Shown: positions 33,451 to 45,690 of the stretch, in pieces | Layout: each line of letters opens with the position of its first letter | Numbering within the stretch: position 1 is the first letter of the stretch | DNA from: Stenogyne calaminthoides | Taxonomy: Eukaryota > Streptophyta > Magnoliopsida > Lamiales > Lamiaceae | DNA length: 64,000 nucleotides | Assembly (NCBI GenBank): GCA_037126765.1 | Contig: JBBCBC010000002.1 | Location: 47,992,889 to 48,056,888, forward strand | Direction of reading: 5' to 3' | The notes under the pieces: generated by a model | Database searches by the model: none | Told to the model about the DNA's origin: nothing | The model's input: the letters and a program-made list of their open reading frames with translations, nothing else | Position numbers and translations under genes: made by a program

Positions 33451-35270
33451 TGTTGGGATTATACTAGAAAATATGTTTTTTATTACTGAATTTCGGACTT
33501 ATTTACTGAAATAAATTGTTTATCACTGATGCTTTAAATATTATCGAATGTTACATATATTTACTGCATAACTGTTCAATAAGTCGTACGTGTTACATTG
33601 TAGTTAATTTAGTGATACCAGATCACAGAAGATTAAATTAACAGTCCCTTGTAACTAAAAGTACGCCATTCACGACCTAGATGGAAATGAACAACCCATC
33701 ATGAAAGGTTGAAGTTTAAGGCTCAGATTGACTTGTCTTGACCAAGAGATTACACTAGTGCATGATCGATGACTTTGAATAGGACCTGAGGAGGATAAAT
33801 TCTTCTTTAACCGAACAAGAAAGAATTAGACCTCGGTGGTTCGTTATTTCTTAACCTTCGTCCCTTAAATAGGATCACGTGGGATTGGTAACTATTGCTT
33901 TGACTTATCATGGGTAGCGAATCAATGAGATTCAATACTTTTTATCTTGGACAATATTATTGGTCACATGTGATTGCTAAGATTTAATACGAAGAATCGT
34001 GATGCGAAACGCTTTGTTCGATTTGCCCCCTTGGGAGGTTCATAAGCTTTATCATACCAAATCTTGCAAGTGGAATTAGTTTCCGGTATGGATAATAATG
34101 TTGAACCGTTCCTTGACCAAGGACAAAATATATTAATTAAAGGAAAGTTATTTCAGTGGCTTGAATTAATTAATGGGCTAGATAATCTTAAACACGGGAA
34201 ATAATAACCGGGAGTCATATTGACTGTAATATGGGTTAAGATGGATAGTGCAATATTAATTATGTAGTGGGATTAATTAATATTTATGGGCTTGAATAAT
34301 ATTGTGGCTCAATATTAGATATTCAAGGTCCATTAGAAGGTCCAATTTTAATTCTTCTAAAGGCCCCCTGAGTAGCCCAACATATAGTCCAATAACTAAG
34401 AAAGGTGATTAAAATAAAATAAATATTGTTGCTTAATTTTCCCCTAAAATTTCGAAAATTATAGATAAGTTGGGAGAAAGATTTTCTTTGAATTTTGTTA
34501 TGGAATGAAGATATGTATTCTTGGAATACAAGATTATCTCATTAAATTCAAGAAGTCTCCCACTTGGTTATCTATAGTGATATTTTCGAAAAATATGAAA
34601 TATAGTGGGCAAGAAAGATTTTCTTGAAAAGATATTATGAAAGATATGTATTTCTTGAAATACAAGAATATCTCATAAATTCAAGAAGATCCAAATCTTG
34701 GAATCTTGATACCCTATATTTTTTAAAATCCATAGCAAATAGAGAAGGTGGGATTTTGTGGAATATTATAATTGTGGGAAAAAGAATATAGGAGATATAT
34801 TCAAGATTTCTTGTAGATCAAGAAAAGATTTTTCCACATTATTTTAAACCTAAAATTTCGACCACCTGGTCTCTATAAATAGGGAATGATTATTTCATTC
34901 CCAAGTACAATTCCATGTGCTGGAAAAATTAGTAAATCCACAAAGGTGGTGCAACATAATTTATTTTCCTTTTGTTAAATCGTTCACAAGAGTCCTTCCA
35001 CCGGATAGTCGAACGAGGGCTAAGGGAATACTTGGGAAGTCCTTTCGGTTAGTCTAATCAGCCACACCGTTGCCATCCCAAGAGGTACGTTCACGTAAAC
35101 TCGTAGAATTCCGCATGCGTAGGTTTTACGTGAATTATTATATGCATGATATGTTGTTGGATTATTATTTGAATTAATATAGGATTAATTCATTCTAGTA
35201 ATAATTATGAGAATTAAATTTGTATTTAAATATTCACCCCGAATAGATTTGTGCAACTTATTCCCCAACA
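33451..35270 (+). repeat. 5' LTR of C1
   Basis: Begins TGTTGGGATTATACTAG and ends TATTCCCCAACA, 1820 bp. It carries a TATA box (TATAAATAG, 34874-34882), so transcription would start about 30 bases later within the LTR. The U3 part holds several CAAGAA...TTCTTG inverted motifs around 34490-34700. Confidence 0.92.
34874..34882 (+). promoter_or_regulatory. TATA box of the C1 5' LTR
   Basis: TATAAATAG is preserved, and the same motif sits at 44077-44085 in the 3' LTR. The latter could drive read-through into 3' flanking DNA. Confidence 0.7.
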
Positions 35271-35272
35271 AC

Positions 35273-35285
35273 TGGTATCAGAGCC
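35273..35285 (+). other. Primer-binding site of C1
   Basis: TGGTATCAGAGCC lies two bases after the LTR end, complementary to initiator methionine tRNA. Confidence 0.92.
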
Positions 35286-36750
35286 ACGGTTTTGGGCTCT
35301 GAATTATTTAAATTGTAATTTAATTCGTTGACATTAAATTTGAAATTGGATAGTAGAATTGCTAGATCTGTTTTGCAGGTATCCAATTGTCATGGAATTT
35401 AATGTGTTTATTTATGCATGCATATAAACTGTGGTTTTTAATTCGATTCGTTCGGATTCGTTTTGCCTCGTGAGAAAATCCACGAGTAGATTAGGATTTG
35501 TTTGATTTGATCAATGTAATAGACTAGTCTAGATCTAGGTTTATTTATTTTTTGTAAATAAATTGTAACCGGATAAACGGGTGTAAGCTGACGTCGTCAT
35601 GTAAACGTCTGCACGAGGAGGCACGCCTTGCGATGCGGAAGACGGCGCGCATGCAGGCGAGGCGAGGCCGGCGACGCCGATCAGATCTGGCAGCTCAGGG
35701 GCGCTAGGCGGCACCTGAAAGCTGAGTGCTGCGGGAGGAGGCAGATGTCTGGGGCGGGCGCCACAGGGGACGTCACAAGGTGCCGAAGTACCATGGGCGA
35801 GGCAGGCTGGCGTGGATCTTGACGCTGATTATGATTATCGTCGCGCCGCCTGAGAGAGTCGCCGAGCCTCGCCGAGGCCGCCGAGGTTTCGGGGGCGAGG
35901 CTCGCCGAAGGCTTTGGTGAACAACTCGGCCCAAGGATTTGATGGGGGCGTGTATCATTTCGCGAAGCTTGGCGTGGCGTTCGAGACGGAGTATTTTTCG
36001 GAGACGATCGAGTGGGAGAAATTCAAGGCGGTGTTCTTCAAGATCAAGCCAAGAAAAATCAAACCATGACAATTGGATAATTTGTGCCCAATATGTTTAT
36101 TTTTCTGTTTTTGCTTGATTTATTTTGTGCTATCTTATGCTTTATTTAATTTGTTTAAATGTGTTTTGCATGAGAATTGCCCAATGAAAAATCTCATCTT
36201 CAAAATTACTAAGTATGTTTAAATAAAAATTGACAATTTTATTAGGATAATAAAATTGAATTAATTTTTGACCTCCATGATTTATTTATTTGTGAATTCT
36301 TTTGGAGAAATTCCCCCGGGGACGGTCCAAAAGATAGCTTTTCACTTGAATGAATTCCAAACGGATGATTGTGGGTTATTACTAGTGGCGGCGATGACCC
36401 TCCCACGAGGCTCATTCAAAGCTTAAATAATAATCTGTCAGATTTAATCATGGTTAATACTTAGGTATAAAATTGATATGCATATATTTCCCGAAGTCCC
36501 CTGTCAAATTTTATATTGGTCAAGTGGGAGCCAACTATTAATCCTGGATATTAAAGGTTTGTAACTGTTCTTGTTTGTAACTCGCTTGAATGTGTTTAAA
36601 TAATGACCCACCCCACGTGGCTTATTTAAACTTTTTTTTGAGATGTTGGTGATGCATGTTCATATTTTTTTGAGATTTTAATATGATGCATGTGATTAAA
36701 CCTTGTGATATATTTGTGCTTATGCATATTATTATTTATTTGGGTTCATC
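35286..36750 (+). other. Leader of C1 with a GC-rich island
   Basis: The leader is ~1.46 kb. Bases 35580-36070 are strongly G+C-rich and rich in CG, unlike the AT-rich DNA on both sides. Within them an open stretch from 35855 to the TGA at 36067-36069 (no ATG) would read a plausible soluble-protein-like sequence including GGVYHFAKLGVAFETEYFS and EKFKAVFFKIKP. This could be a captured host fragment or chance. The rest is AT-rich and non-coding. Confidence 0.5.
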
Positions 36751-37620
36751 ATGTCGCAAACCTTTTAATCCTTCGTTATATACACTCAAAGAACACCAAT
36801 TAACTGGAGAAAACTATAATGTTTGGAAACGAAATATGAGCTTTGTCTACCGCACAAAAACATTTTTTGGATTCTTGATGTACCCGACCACGTAAACTTC
36901 TTGATGAATCACATGATGCGGTAAGACATGAGTATAATATTTGGGAGCAGGCCAATGAACCCATGAAACGTGTAATCTTAACTTCACTGTCTGATGATTT
37001 GAGACACATTCATGAAGGTGTTGAGTCTGCTGCGGAAATTATGCAAAGTCTTGAAGAAATGTTTTTAACAAAACACCGCATGATCAATCAGTTTAAAAAT
37101 GACGACGTGGCTAGGCTGAAGATGGCTGAGGGAACACCTGTAAGGGAGCATGTTCTCAGAGTTAAACACCATTTTCAAAAACTGGCTTATCTCGGAACTA
37201 AGTATTGTGTGAGGCCCAAATCGAATTTCTGTTGCTTACTCTGCCAAGGAGCTTCGATGAATTTTACTGTAGTTTTGAGATGAGTGATCACATGTTTACT
37301 ATGAATAATCTTCAAGAAGCCTTGGAGAAAGTAGAGAAGCATTTAGGAAAGAAAGACGAAGCATTGGTGACCAAAAGTCTTTTCTCGAGATCTAGGTCAG
37401 TGGAAGGCAAGTCTCAAGAAAAGGGAAGTGGTCAGAACCAACGCAAACTCATCACTAAGAAAAGTGAGAAAAAGACGGTTAGCTGTTTGGGTGTCAAGAA
37501 AGAACCAAAAGGAATATGTTTTAATTGCTGGGAGAAAGGACATTGGAGGTCATCCTGTTCCAATCCCAAGAGGAGAGGAAAGAAAGGTAATTCTCACGCA
37601 CTAGTTGTTGAAACTTGTTT
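36751..37620 (+). pseudogene. Gag of Copia element C1
   Basis: The ATG at 36751 begins MSQTF, then one extra T in the run at 36762-36765 shifts the frame. In the next frame the conserved start continues as NPSLYTLKEHQLTGENYNVW. After a further frame change at about 36890, DDLRHIHEGVESAAEIMQSLEEMF and EGTPVREHVLRVKHHF are typical of UBN2/gag_pre proteins, followed by a third frame from 37205. The zinc knuckle CFNCWEKGHWRSSC (CxxCxxxxGHxxxxC-like, complete) is at about 37518-37560. Confidence 0.85.
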
Positions 37621-38672
37621 AGCGGCGTATGCCTCCCATTTATGGGTGGTGGATACGGGATCCACTGATCATGTTTGTTTCACATTACAGAGGTTCAAGC
37701 GGACCCGACAACTAAGTGGAAGTGAGATCCCCATCACACTGGGCGATGCTACGAGAGTGGCAGCTGAAGCAGTGGGAGAAGTGCACCTGTCTTTTGAAGA
37801 CATAGTTTTAATTCTAAGAGATGTTCTTTACGTTCCAAGTTTGAGAAAGAATTTAATTTCAGTTTCTAAACTTTTTCATGATGGATATTCGGTTACTTTT
37901 AATAAAGTTGTTACCATTTCTCTTTTTGATAAATTTATCTGTCATGGAACGTTGTCGAATAATCTCTATACAATTAACTGTGCACACCACTCACGAAATG
38001 CATCCTATAACACATCAACTGTTTCCGAGAAAAGAAAACGTTCATCAGACGTGAACGAGACACTTCTTTGGCATCTAAGATTAGGTCATATAAATCCAAA
38101 GAGGATCCAAAGGTTGGTGAAAGACGGTTCACTGGAGCTTCTCCAAGTTGAACCGATTCCAACCTGCGAATCATGTTTGGAGGGTAAAATGACCAAAAGG
38201 GCATTTGGAGCCAAGGGGAATAGGGTCAAAGAAGTGTTAGAGATCGTTCACACAGATGTATGTGGTCCAATGTCAACCAAAGCAAGGGGAGGTTATGAGT
38301 ATTTTGTCACTTTTATTGATGATTACTGAAGGTACGGTTCATTTTCCTTATGAAGCATAAATCTGAGACCTTTGAGAAATTCAAAGAATTTAAGGCTCAA
38401 GTAGAGAATCATAGGGAAAAACGTATCAAGTCTCTACGATCTGATCGTGGAGGCGAATACCTCAGCGATGAGTTTTTGAACTACTTATCTGATGAAGGGA
38501 TTGCATCCCAGCTCACTGCACCCGGAACCCCTCAACAAAATGGGGTTACAGAGCGAAGAAACAGAACTCTTTTGGAAATGGTTAGATCTATGATGAGTTA
38601 TGCGGATCTTCCCAAGTCGTTCTGGGGTCATGCCTTGGAAACAGCGGCTTACATTCTGAACTTGGTGCCATC
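37621..38672 (+). pseudogene. Protease and integrase core of C1
   Basis: The protease active site WVVDTGSTDHVC (DTG intact) is near 37650. GAG-pre-integrase follows with LLWHLRLGHINPKRI and CESCLEGKMTKRAF, the zinc-binding H-H-C-C set. The integrase core has D in HTDVCGP, D in RSDRGGEYLS and E in NGVTERRNRTL, all present. A TGA at 38327-38329 (serine codon TCA changed) interrupts after FVTFIDDY. The frame then breaks at 38672 where the solo LTR enters. Confidence 0.9.
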
Positions 38673-40522
38673 TGTTGGGGAATGAGTTACACAGATCTAT
38701 TCGGGGTGAATATTTAAATACAAATTTAATTCATTAATTATTACTAGCATGAATTAATCCTATATTAATTCAAATAATAATTGCAACAACATATCATGCA
38801 TATAAAAAGCCACGTAAAACCTACGCATGCGGAATCTACGGGTTTACGTGAACGTACCTCTCGGGATGGCAGTGACTTTGGTCGGACGGACTAACCAAAA
38901 GGACTTCCCAAGTATTCCCTTAGCCCTTGCTCGACAATCCGGTGGAAGGATACTCGCGAACAATTAACAAAAGGAAAAAAATAAACTTTGTTGCACCACT
39001 TATGTGGATTTGCTAATATTTCCAGCACTTGGAATTGTACTTGGGAATGAACTAATCATCCCCTATTTATAAGAGGGAGGGTGGTCGAAAATTTAGTGAT
39101 ATTTCAATGTGGGAAAAGACTTTTCTTGATCACCAAGAAATCTTGAATATATCTTCTATATTCTTTTTTCCATAATTAAAATATTCCACAAAAATCCCAC
39201 CTTCTCAATATATGGATGATTTTCGAAAATTAAGTGTCACAAGAATCCAAGATTTGGATCTTCTTGAATTTATGAGATATTCTTGTATTTCAAGAAATAC
39301 ATATCTTCCATAATATCTTTTCAAGAAAATCAAGAAAATCTTTCTTGCCCACTATATCTTCAAAATTTCGAAATTTACTATATAGATAACCAAGTGGGAG
39401 ATTTCTTGAATTTAATGAGATAATCTTGTATTCCAAGAATACACATCTTCATTCCATAACAAAATTCAAAGAAAATCTTTCTCCCTCTTTTATCCATAAT
39501 TTTCGAAAATTTAGAGGAAATATAAGCAACAATATTTATTTTATTTTAATCACCTTTTTCAGTTAGTGGACTATATGTTGGGCTACTCAGGGGGCCTTTA
39601 GGAGAATTAAGATTGGACCTTCTAATGGATCTTGAATATCTAATATTGAGCCACAATATAATTCAAGCCCATAAATATTAATTAATCCCACTACATAATT
39701 AATATTGCAGACTATCCATCTTAACCCATATTACGGTCCAATATGGCTCCGGTCATTATTTCCCGTGTTTAAGATTATCTAGCCCATTAATTAATTCAAG
39801 CCCATGAAATAGCTTTCCGTTAATTAATATCTTTTGTCCTTGGTCGAGAACGGTTCAACATTATTATCCATACCTAAAACTAATTCCACTTGCAAGATTT
39901 GGTATGATAAAACTTATGAACCTCCCAAGGGGGCAAATCAAGCAAAGCGTGCTTGCACACGATTCCTCGATTAAATCTTAGAATCACACGTGACCAATAA
40001 TATTGCCCACGATAAAAAGTATTGAATCTCTCTCTGATTCGCTACCCATGATAAGTCAAAGCAATAGTTACCAATCCCACGTGATCCTATTTAAGGGACG
40101 AAGGTTAAGAAACAACGAACCACTGAGGTCTAATTCTTCCTTGTTGGGCCTCGAAGAACTTATCCTCCCAGAGGTCCTATTCAACAAGATCACCATGCAC
40201 TAGTGTAATCTCTTGGTCAAGACAAACCAATCGAGCCTTTACACCTCAACCTTTCGCGATGGTTGTTCATTTCTATCTAGGTCGTGAATGGCGTACTCTT
40301 AGTTACAAAGGATTATTAATTTAATCTTTTGTGATCCGTATCACTAAATTAACTACTGATTGTAACACGCATTTAATTATTGAACAGTTATGCAGTAAAT
40401 ATATATAACATTCAATCATATTTAAAGCATCAGTGATAAACAATTTATTTCAGTAAATAAGTCTGAAAATTCAGTTTCGATTATACAAAGTAAAAAGCAT
40501 ACTTTTCAGTATAATCCCAACA
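38673..40522 (-). mobile_element. Solo LTR of the C family (C2) inside C1
   Basis: 1850 bp, inverted relative to C1: the plus strand begins TGTTGGGGAATGAG and ends GTATAATCCCAACA. It is flanked by a perfect CCATC duplication (38668-38672 and 40523-40527), and the integrase frame resumes directly after it (PSKSVPKTPKELW). It is the product of recombination between the two LTRs of an inserted element of the same family. Confidence 0.95.
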
Positions 40523-40527
40523 CCATC

Positions 40528-41000
40528 CAAATCGGTTCCCAAAACTCCCAAAGAATTGTGGACCGGTCGCAAGCCTAGTATGAGACACATGAGAATTTGG
40601 GGGTGTCCGGCCTACGTGTTGGACAAGGAAGCCGGTAAATTGGATCCTCGATCAGAATTAAGGTTGTTTGTAGGTTACCCCGAGGGAACAAAAGGGTGTA
40701 TGTTCTATGGTCCCGAAGATCAAAAGGTGGTCATAAGCACCCACTTTAGATTTTTGGAAGAAGACTATATGAACCAAAGAAAACCCAGAAGTGAGATTAC
40801 CTTAAATGAGCTTAGAGGACAAACCTCAGTGCCAACTGTACTAGATGATATACCAAACAATACGCTTTCACAACCGGAGCCTTGTCGTAGTGGGAGGGTT
40901 GTTAGACAGCCCGAGAGATTCATGGGAATAGGAGAGTCCTCGGACTTGATTCCCGGACAAATTTAATCGAGACCCATGGACATATGACGAGGCACTCCAA
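40528..41000 (+). pseudogene. Integrase C-terminal part and linker of C1
   Basis: The frame 40556-40966 carries ELWTGRKPSMRHMRIWGCPA, LRLFVGYPEGTKGCMFYGP and STHFRFLEEDYM, the standard C-terminal Copia integrase segment. It is followed by an acidic/serine linker ending SGRVVRQPERFMG. A stop at 40964-40966 breaks the entry into RT. Confidence 0.87.
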
Positions 41001-42540
41001 GATAAGGATCAGATTCTTGGCAAGCAAAGAATGAAATTTAAATGGGTTCTATGTTTCATAACAGAGTGTGGGGAGCTAGTCGAACCACTTAATGGGGTCA
41101 AACCCATTGGATGCAAGTGGTTATATAAGAGGAAAAGAGGGACCAGGGACGGGAAGGTTGAAACCTTCAAAGCAAGACTAGTGGCGAAAAGGTTATACTC
41201 GGAAAGAAGGGATCGATTATGAGGAAACTTTTTTCGCCAAGAGCTATGCTTAAGTCCATCCGTATTCTCTTATCGATTGTCACAAGATTTCGACTTTGAA
41301 ATCGGCAAATGGATGTCAAGATGCCTTTCCTTAATGGAAGTCTTGATGAAGAGATCTATATGCAACAACCCCAAGGCTTCATTGAAACGGGCCAAGAACA
41401 CCTAGTTTGTAAGCTCAAGAAGTCCATTTACGGACTCAAACAGCATCGAGCTTGGAACCAATATTTTGATCATGTTATAAAGTCTTATGGGTTCGATCAA
41501 AACGAGTTCGAAAAGTTGTGTGTATAAAAAGCGTGTCGAATCGCATTGGTATTCTTAGTATTATCGTAGATGACATTCGATCATTGGGAACGATGTAAAG
41601 GTGTTATCAGACGTAAGGGCATGGCTTTCAAAACAGTTTGATATGAAAGACTTAGGGGAAGCCGGACACATCCTTGGGATCAAGATCACTCGAGATCGCA
41701 AGAAAATGATGATCGGGTTATCGCAAGCTTCATACATAGACACTGTCTTGAAACGCTTCAGCATGCAAGATTCCAAGAAAGGCTTCATACCTTTCGGACA
41801 TGGAATCCATCTATCCAAGAAAATGTCCCCTAAGGACAAAAAGGAGATAGATGACATGAAAGGCATTCCTTATGCTTTGGTTTGTCGGAAGCCTTATGTA
41901 TGCAACATTGTACGAGACAAGATATCCGCCGGTAGGCATGGTGGCAAGATATCAAAGTAACCGGGGAAAAAGAGCATTGATCGCAGATTAAAAACATTCT
42001 GAAGTATCTGAAAAGAATTCGGGATAGAATGTTGGTTTATCAGTCAGATAGTCCAATCCCCATTGGCTACACGGTCTCGGATTTCCAATTAGACTTAGAC
42101 TCCAGAAACTATCTGCCTCAGTTAGTGTGTTTCCATTTGGGAAGTGTAGCCATCAAATGGACGAGAGTGTGAAAGAATGCATCAACGACTCAACCATGGA
42201 AGTCGAGTAAGTAATGCGCTTGAAGCGATTGAAAGAACCGATTTGGTCTCTAGACCTTCTTAGTGGACTTGGATGGAGTTCGAATTTGTCTAGCAATATT
42301 TGCTAGGGCGATTACAAAATCAAAGAAACCAAGAGTCCACGAGTCAAACAAGCACACTGAAGGAAAGACATCTTATACGAGAAATCGTTAAGAGAGGAGA
42401 TATAGAGGTGGCATAGATCGCGTCGAAAGACAACCTAGCAGATTCATTCACAAAGAGTCTGCCTCTGAATACATTCGAGAGACATGTGGAAGGAATGGGT
42501 GTCAAGACCGTTGCCAATCTGCTTTGAGTATAAGTGGGAG
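41001..42540 (+). pseudogene. Reverse transcriptase and RNase H of C1
   Basis: Four overlapping frames are needed: 41031-41222 (GCKWLYKRKRG, KARLVAKR), 41309-41527 (MDVKMPFLNGSLDEEIYMQQ, KKSIYGLKQ), 41601-41960 (MKDLGEAGHILGIKITRD, GLSQASYIDTVLKRF), then broken RNase H near 41970-42540. The active-site stretch near 41550-41590 is damaged: LSIIVDDIRSLGND-like residues are visible only with a deletion of the Y-containing part. No intact enzyme is possible. Confidence 0.83.
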
Positions 42541-42611
42541 AAATTATTAGGTTCGTGTAGGTGACATTAGATGTCACGGACTACACGAGACATGTTGTAG
42601 TATACTTAAAA

Positions 42612-42637
42612 GCAGACTTTGAGTATAAGTGGGAGAT
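42612..42637 (+). other. Polypurine tract of C1, with upstream duplicate
   Basis: GTATAAGTGGGAGAT directly precedes the 3' LTR. A near-identical stretch (TTTGAGTATAAGTGGGAGA) lies about 95 bases earlier at 42523-42541, so the end of the coding region and its purine tract are duplicated. Confidence 0.7.
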
Positions 42638-44472
42638 TGTTGGGATTATACTAGAAAGTATGCTTTTTACTTTGTATAATCAAAATTGAATTTCGGAATT
42701 ATTTATTGAAATAAATTGTTTATCACTGATGCTTTAAATATTATCGAATGTTACATATATTTTCTTGATAATCTGTTTCAATAAGTCGTGACGTGTTACA
42801 TTGTAGTTAATTTAGTGATACCGGATCACGAAGATTAAATTTAAATCCCTTGTAACTAAAAAGTACGCCATTCACGACCTAGATGGAAATGAACAACCCA
42901 TCGTGAAAGGTTGAAGTGTAAGGCTGGATTGACTTGTCTTGACCAAGAGATTACACTAGTGCATGATCGATGTAATCGAATAGGACCTCTGAGGAGGATA
43001 AATTCTTGAGAATCGAACAAGGAAGAATTAGACCTCGGTGGTTCGTTATTTCTTAACCTTCGCCCCTTAAATAGGATCACGGGATTGGTAACTATTGCTT
43101 TGACTTATCATGGGTAAATAATCAATGAGATTCAATACTTTTTATCTTGGGCAATATTATTGGTCACATGTGATTGCTAAGATTTAATACGAAGAATCGT
43201 GTGCAAGTACGCTTGTTCGATTTGCCCCCTTGGGAGGTTCATAAGCTTTATCATACCAAATCTTGCAAGTTGAATTAGTTTCCCGTGTGGATAATAATGT
43301 TGAACCGTTCCTTGACCAAGGACAAAAGATATTAATTAAAGGAAAGTTATTTCAGTGGCTTGAATTAATTAATGGGCAAGATAATCTTAAACACGGGAAA
43401 TAATAACCGGGAGCCATATTGACTGGAATATGGGTTAAGATGGATAGTGCAATATTAATTATGTAGTGAGATTAATTAATATTTATGGGCTTGAATAATA
43501 TTGTGGCTCAATATTAGATATTCAAGGTCCATTAGAAGGTCCAATCTTAATTCTCCTAAAGGCCCCCTGAGTAGCCCAACATATAGTCCAATAACTGAGA
43601 AAGATGATTAAAATAAAATAAATATTGTTGATTAATTTTTCCCTAAAATTTTGAAAATTATAGATAAGTTGGGAGAAAGATTTTCTTTGAATTTTGTTAT
43701 GGAATGAAGATATGTATTCTTGGAATACAAGATTATCTCATTAAATTCAAGAAGTCTCCCACTTGGTTATCTATAGTGATATTTTAAAAAAAAATATGAA
43801 AAATATAGTGGGCAAGAAAGATTTTCTTGAAAAGATATTATGAAAGATATGTATTTCTTGAAATACAAGAATATCTCATAAATTCAAGAAGATCCAAATC
43901 TTGGAATCTTGATACCCTATATTTTCGAAAATCCATAGCAAATAGAGAAGATGGGATTTTGTGGAATATTATAATTGTGGGAAAAAGAATATATGAGATA
44001 TATTCAAGATTTCTTGTAGATCAAGAAAATATTTTTCCACATTATTTTAAACCTAAAATTTTGACCACCTGGTCTCTATAAATAGGGAATGATTATTTCA
44101 TTCCCAAGTACAATTCCATGTGCTGGAAAAATTAGTAAATCAACAAAGGTGGTGCAACATAATTTATTTTCCTTTTGTTAAATCGTTCACAGAGTCCTTC
44201 CACCGGATAGTCGAACGAGGGCTAAGGGAATACTTGGAAAGTCCTTTCGGTTAGTCTAATCAGCCACACCGTTGCCATCCCAAGAGGTACGTTCACGTAA
44301 ACTCGTAGAATTCCGCATGCGTAGGTTTTACGTGAATTATTATATGCATGATATGTTGTTGGATTAATATTTGAATTAATATAGGATTAATTCATGCTAG
44401 TAATAATTATAAGAATTAAATTTGTATTTAAATATTCACCCCGAATAGATCTGTACAACTTATTCCCCAACA
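42638..44472 (+). repeat. 3' LTR of C1
   Basis: TGTTGGGATTATACTAG to TATTCCCCAACA, 1835 bp. It matches the 5' LTR along its length with scattered substitutions and small indels (for example around 42770 and 42840). The TTACC duplication follows. Confidence 0.93.
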
Positions 44473-44477
44473 TTACC

Positions 44478-45690
44478 CCCCTCAAGTGATGCGTGGGGTG
44501 TAAACGAACACAGAGCTTGGACCTCAAAAATTCGAAGGCGGGAAGCTAACCAGGGTCTCGCCCGCGGTCAAGGGGGTGGCGACCGGCTTTGAGTCGAGAA
44601 GATTGGCACGGGTGAGAATGTCATGTGCGTATTTGGCTTGCCCTATAAATAATCCATTCGACAAGTATGAAACTTCAAGACCCAAGAAATAATTGAGACG
44701 ACCAAGATATTTGATCGCAAACTCCTTATGTGTCCGATCAATGAATTTTCGAAGAGTTGCAGTATCGTTTCCTGTGACAATTATATCATCTACGTATAAG
44801 AGAAGATAGATGATAGAAGTACCTTCCTGAAAGTGGAAAAGAGGGGAGTCTGAACGACTCTGAAGAAAGCCCAAGCTCAAGAGATAGGAGCTAAACCGCT
44901 GAAACCAGGCAAGGGGAGCTTAGCGAAGGCCGTATAGTGTTTTCTTAAGACGACAAACATGATCAAGAAATAGAGCATCAATGAATCCCGGTGGCTGAGC
45001 CATGAAGACAGGTTTGTCTAAGACTCCATTTAGAAACGCATTCTTGACATCGAGCTGATGTAGAGGCCAATTTCGATGAACAACAAGGGCAAGAACAATA
45101 CGAACAGTGGCAGCTTTGACAACCGGGCTAAAGGTGTGATGAAAATCAGTACCCAGAATCTGAGTAAAGCCTTGCGCAACGAGTCGAGCTTTATGATGCT
45201 CAATCGAGCCATCAACATGGAATTTGGTACGAACCACCCATTTTGAACCGACAATATTCGTACCAGAGGGACGAGGCACAAGATCCCAAGTGTTGTTAGA
45301 CTGAAGAGCGTCGATTTCTTCTTGCATGGCCACTAACCAGTGGGGAGATTTGGCTGCGGACTTGAAGCCACGAGGCTCCGAAGTAGCAGTGAGAGCCGAG
45401 AGTAAAGTCGTGACAGCAAGATGGACTGGATATTTGGGCTTGAAGATACCAGCCCAACCCCGGGTCACCATAGGATGAGTCGAGGCAGTGGACGGGGCAG
45501 AAGCTAGCATGGGCTGCACGGGTCCGGGCTGCTGCGGCTGTTCGGGAGCAGGGGCAGCCAGAACTGGATCGGGCAGTGGGGCCGGCTGTGCAGGAGGGTC
45601 CGGAACCGCTGAGGTGTGCAATTCAGGGTAGGCTTCGTCCATGGGCAGCGGACACGTGCGGGGTGGCGGTAGGATTTAACGGCCATTTAC
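44478..45690 (-). pseudogene. Reverse transcriptase of Copia element D, RNase H missing
   Basis: The 45642-44920 frame reads a proline-rich linker (PAQPAPLPDPVLAAPAPEQP), then RT: EIDALQSNNTWDLVPRP, GSKWVVRTKFHVDGS, RLVAQGFTQ, LDVKNAFLNGVLDKPVFM, KKTLYGLR. After a frame break, 44880-44524 continues with LLLYVDDIIVTGND (active site intact) and LGLEVSYLSNGLFI. It stops at FPPSNF. There is no RNase H between this and the polypurine-like GAGGGGGG at 44482, so that domain was deleted. Lineage differs from A-C. Confidence 0.88.

Larger units (their letters stand above)
33451..44472 (+). mobile_element. Ty1/Copia retrotransposon C1, full length, nested in D
   Basis: Both LTRs (33451-35270, 42638-44472) are present, with perfect 5-bp duplications TTACC at 33446-33450 and 44473-44477. 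Between them lie primer-binding site, leader, gag, protease, integrase, a nested solo LTR (38673-40522), the integrase end, RT, RNase H and polypurine tract. Without the nested LTR the element is ~9.2 kb. Stops and frameshifts disable it. The two LTRs are very alike by eye, so it is not ancient. Confidence 0.94.

Noticed and set aside
35773..36072. 99-codon minus-strand ORF in the C1 leader
   Set aside because: Proline/arginine-rich shadow of a GC-rich leader; no recognisable domain, and the opposite strand reads more protein-like.
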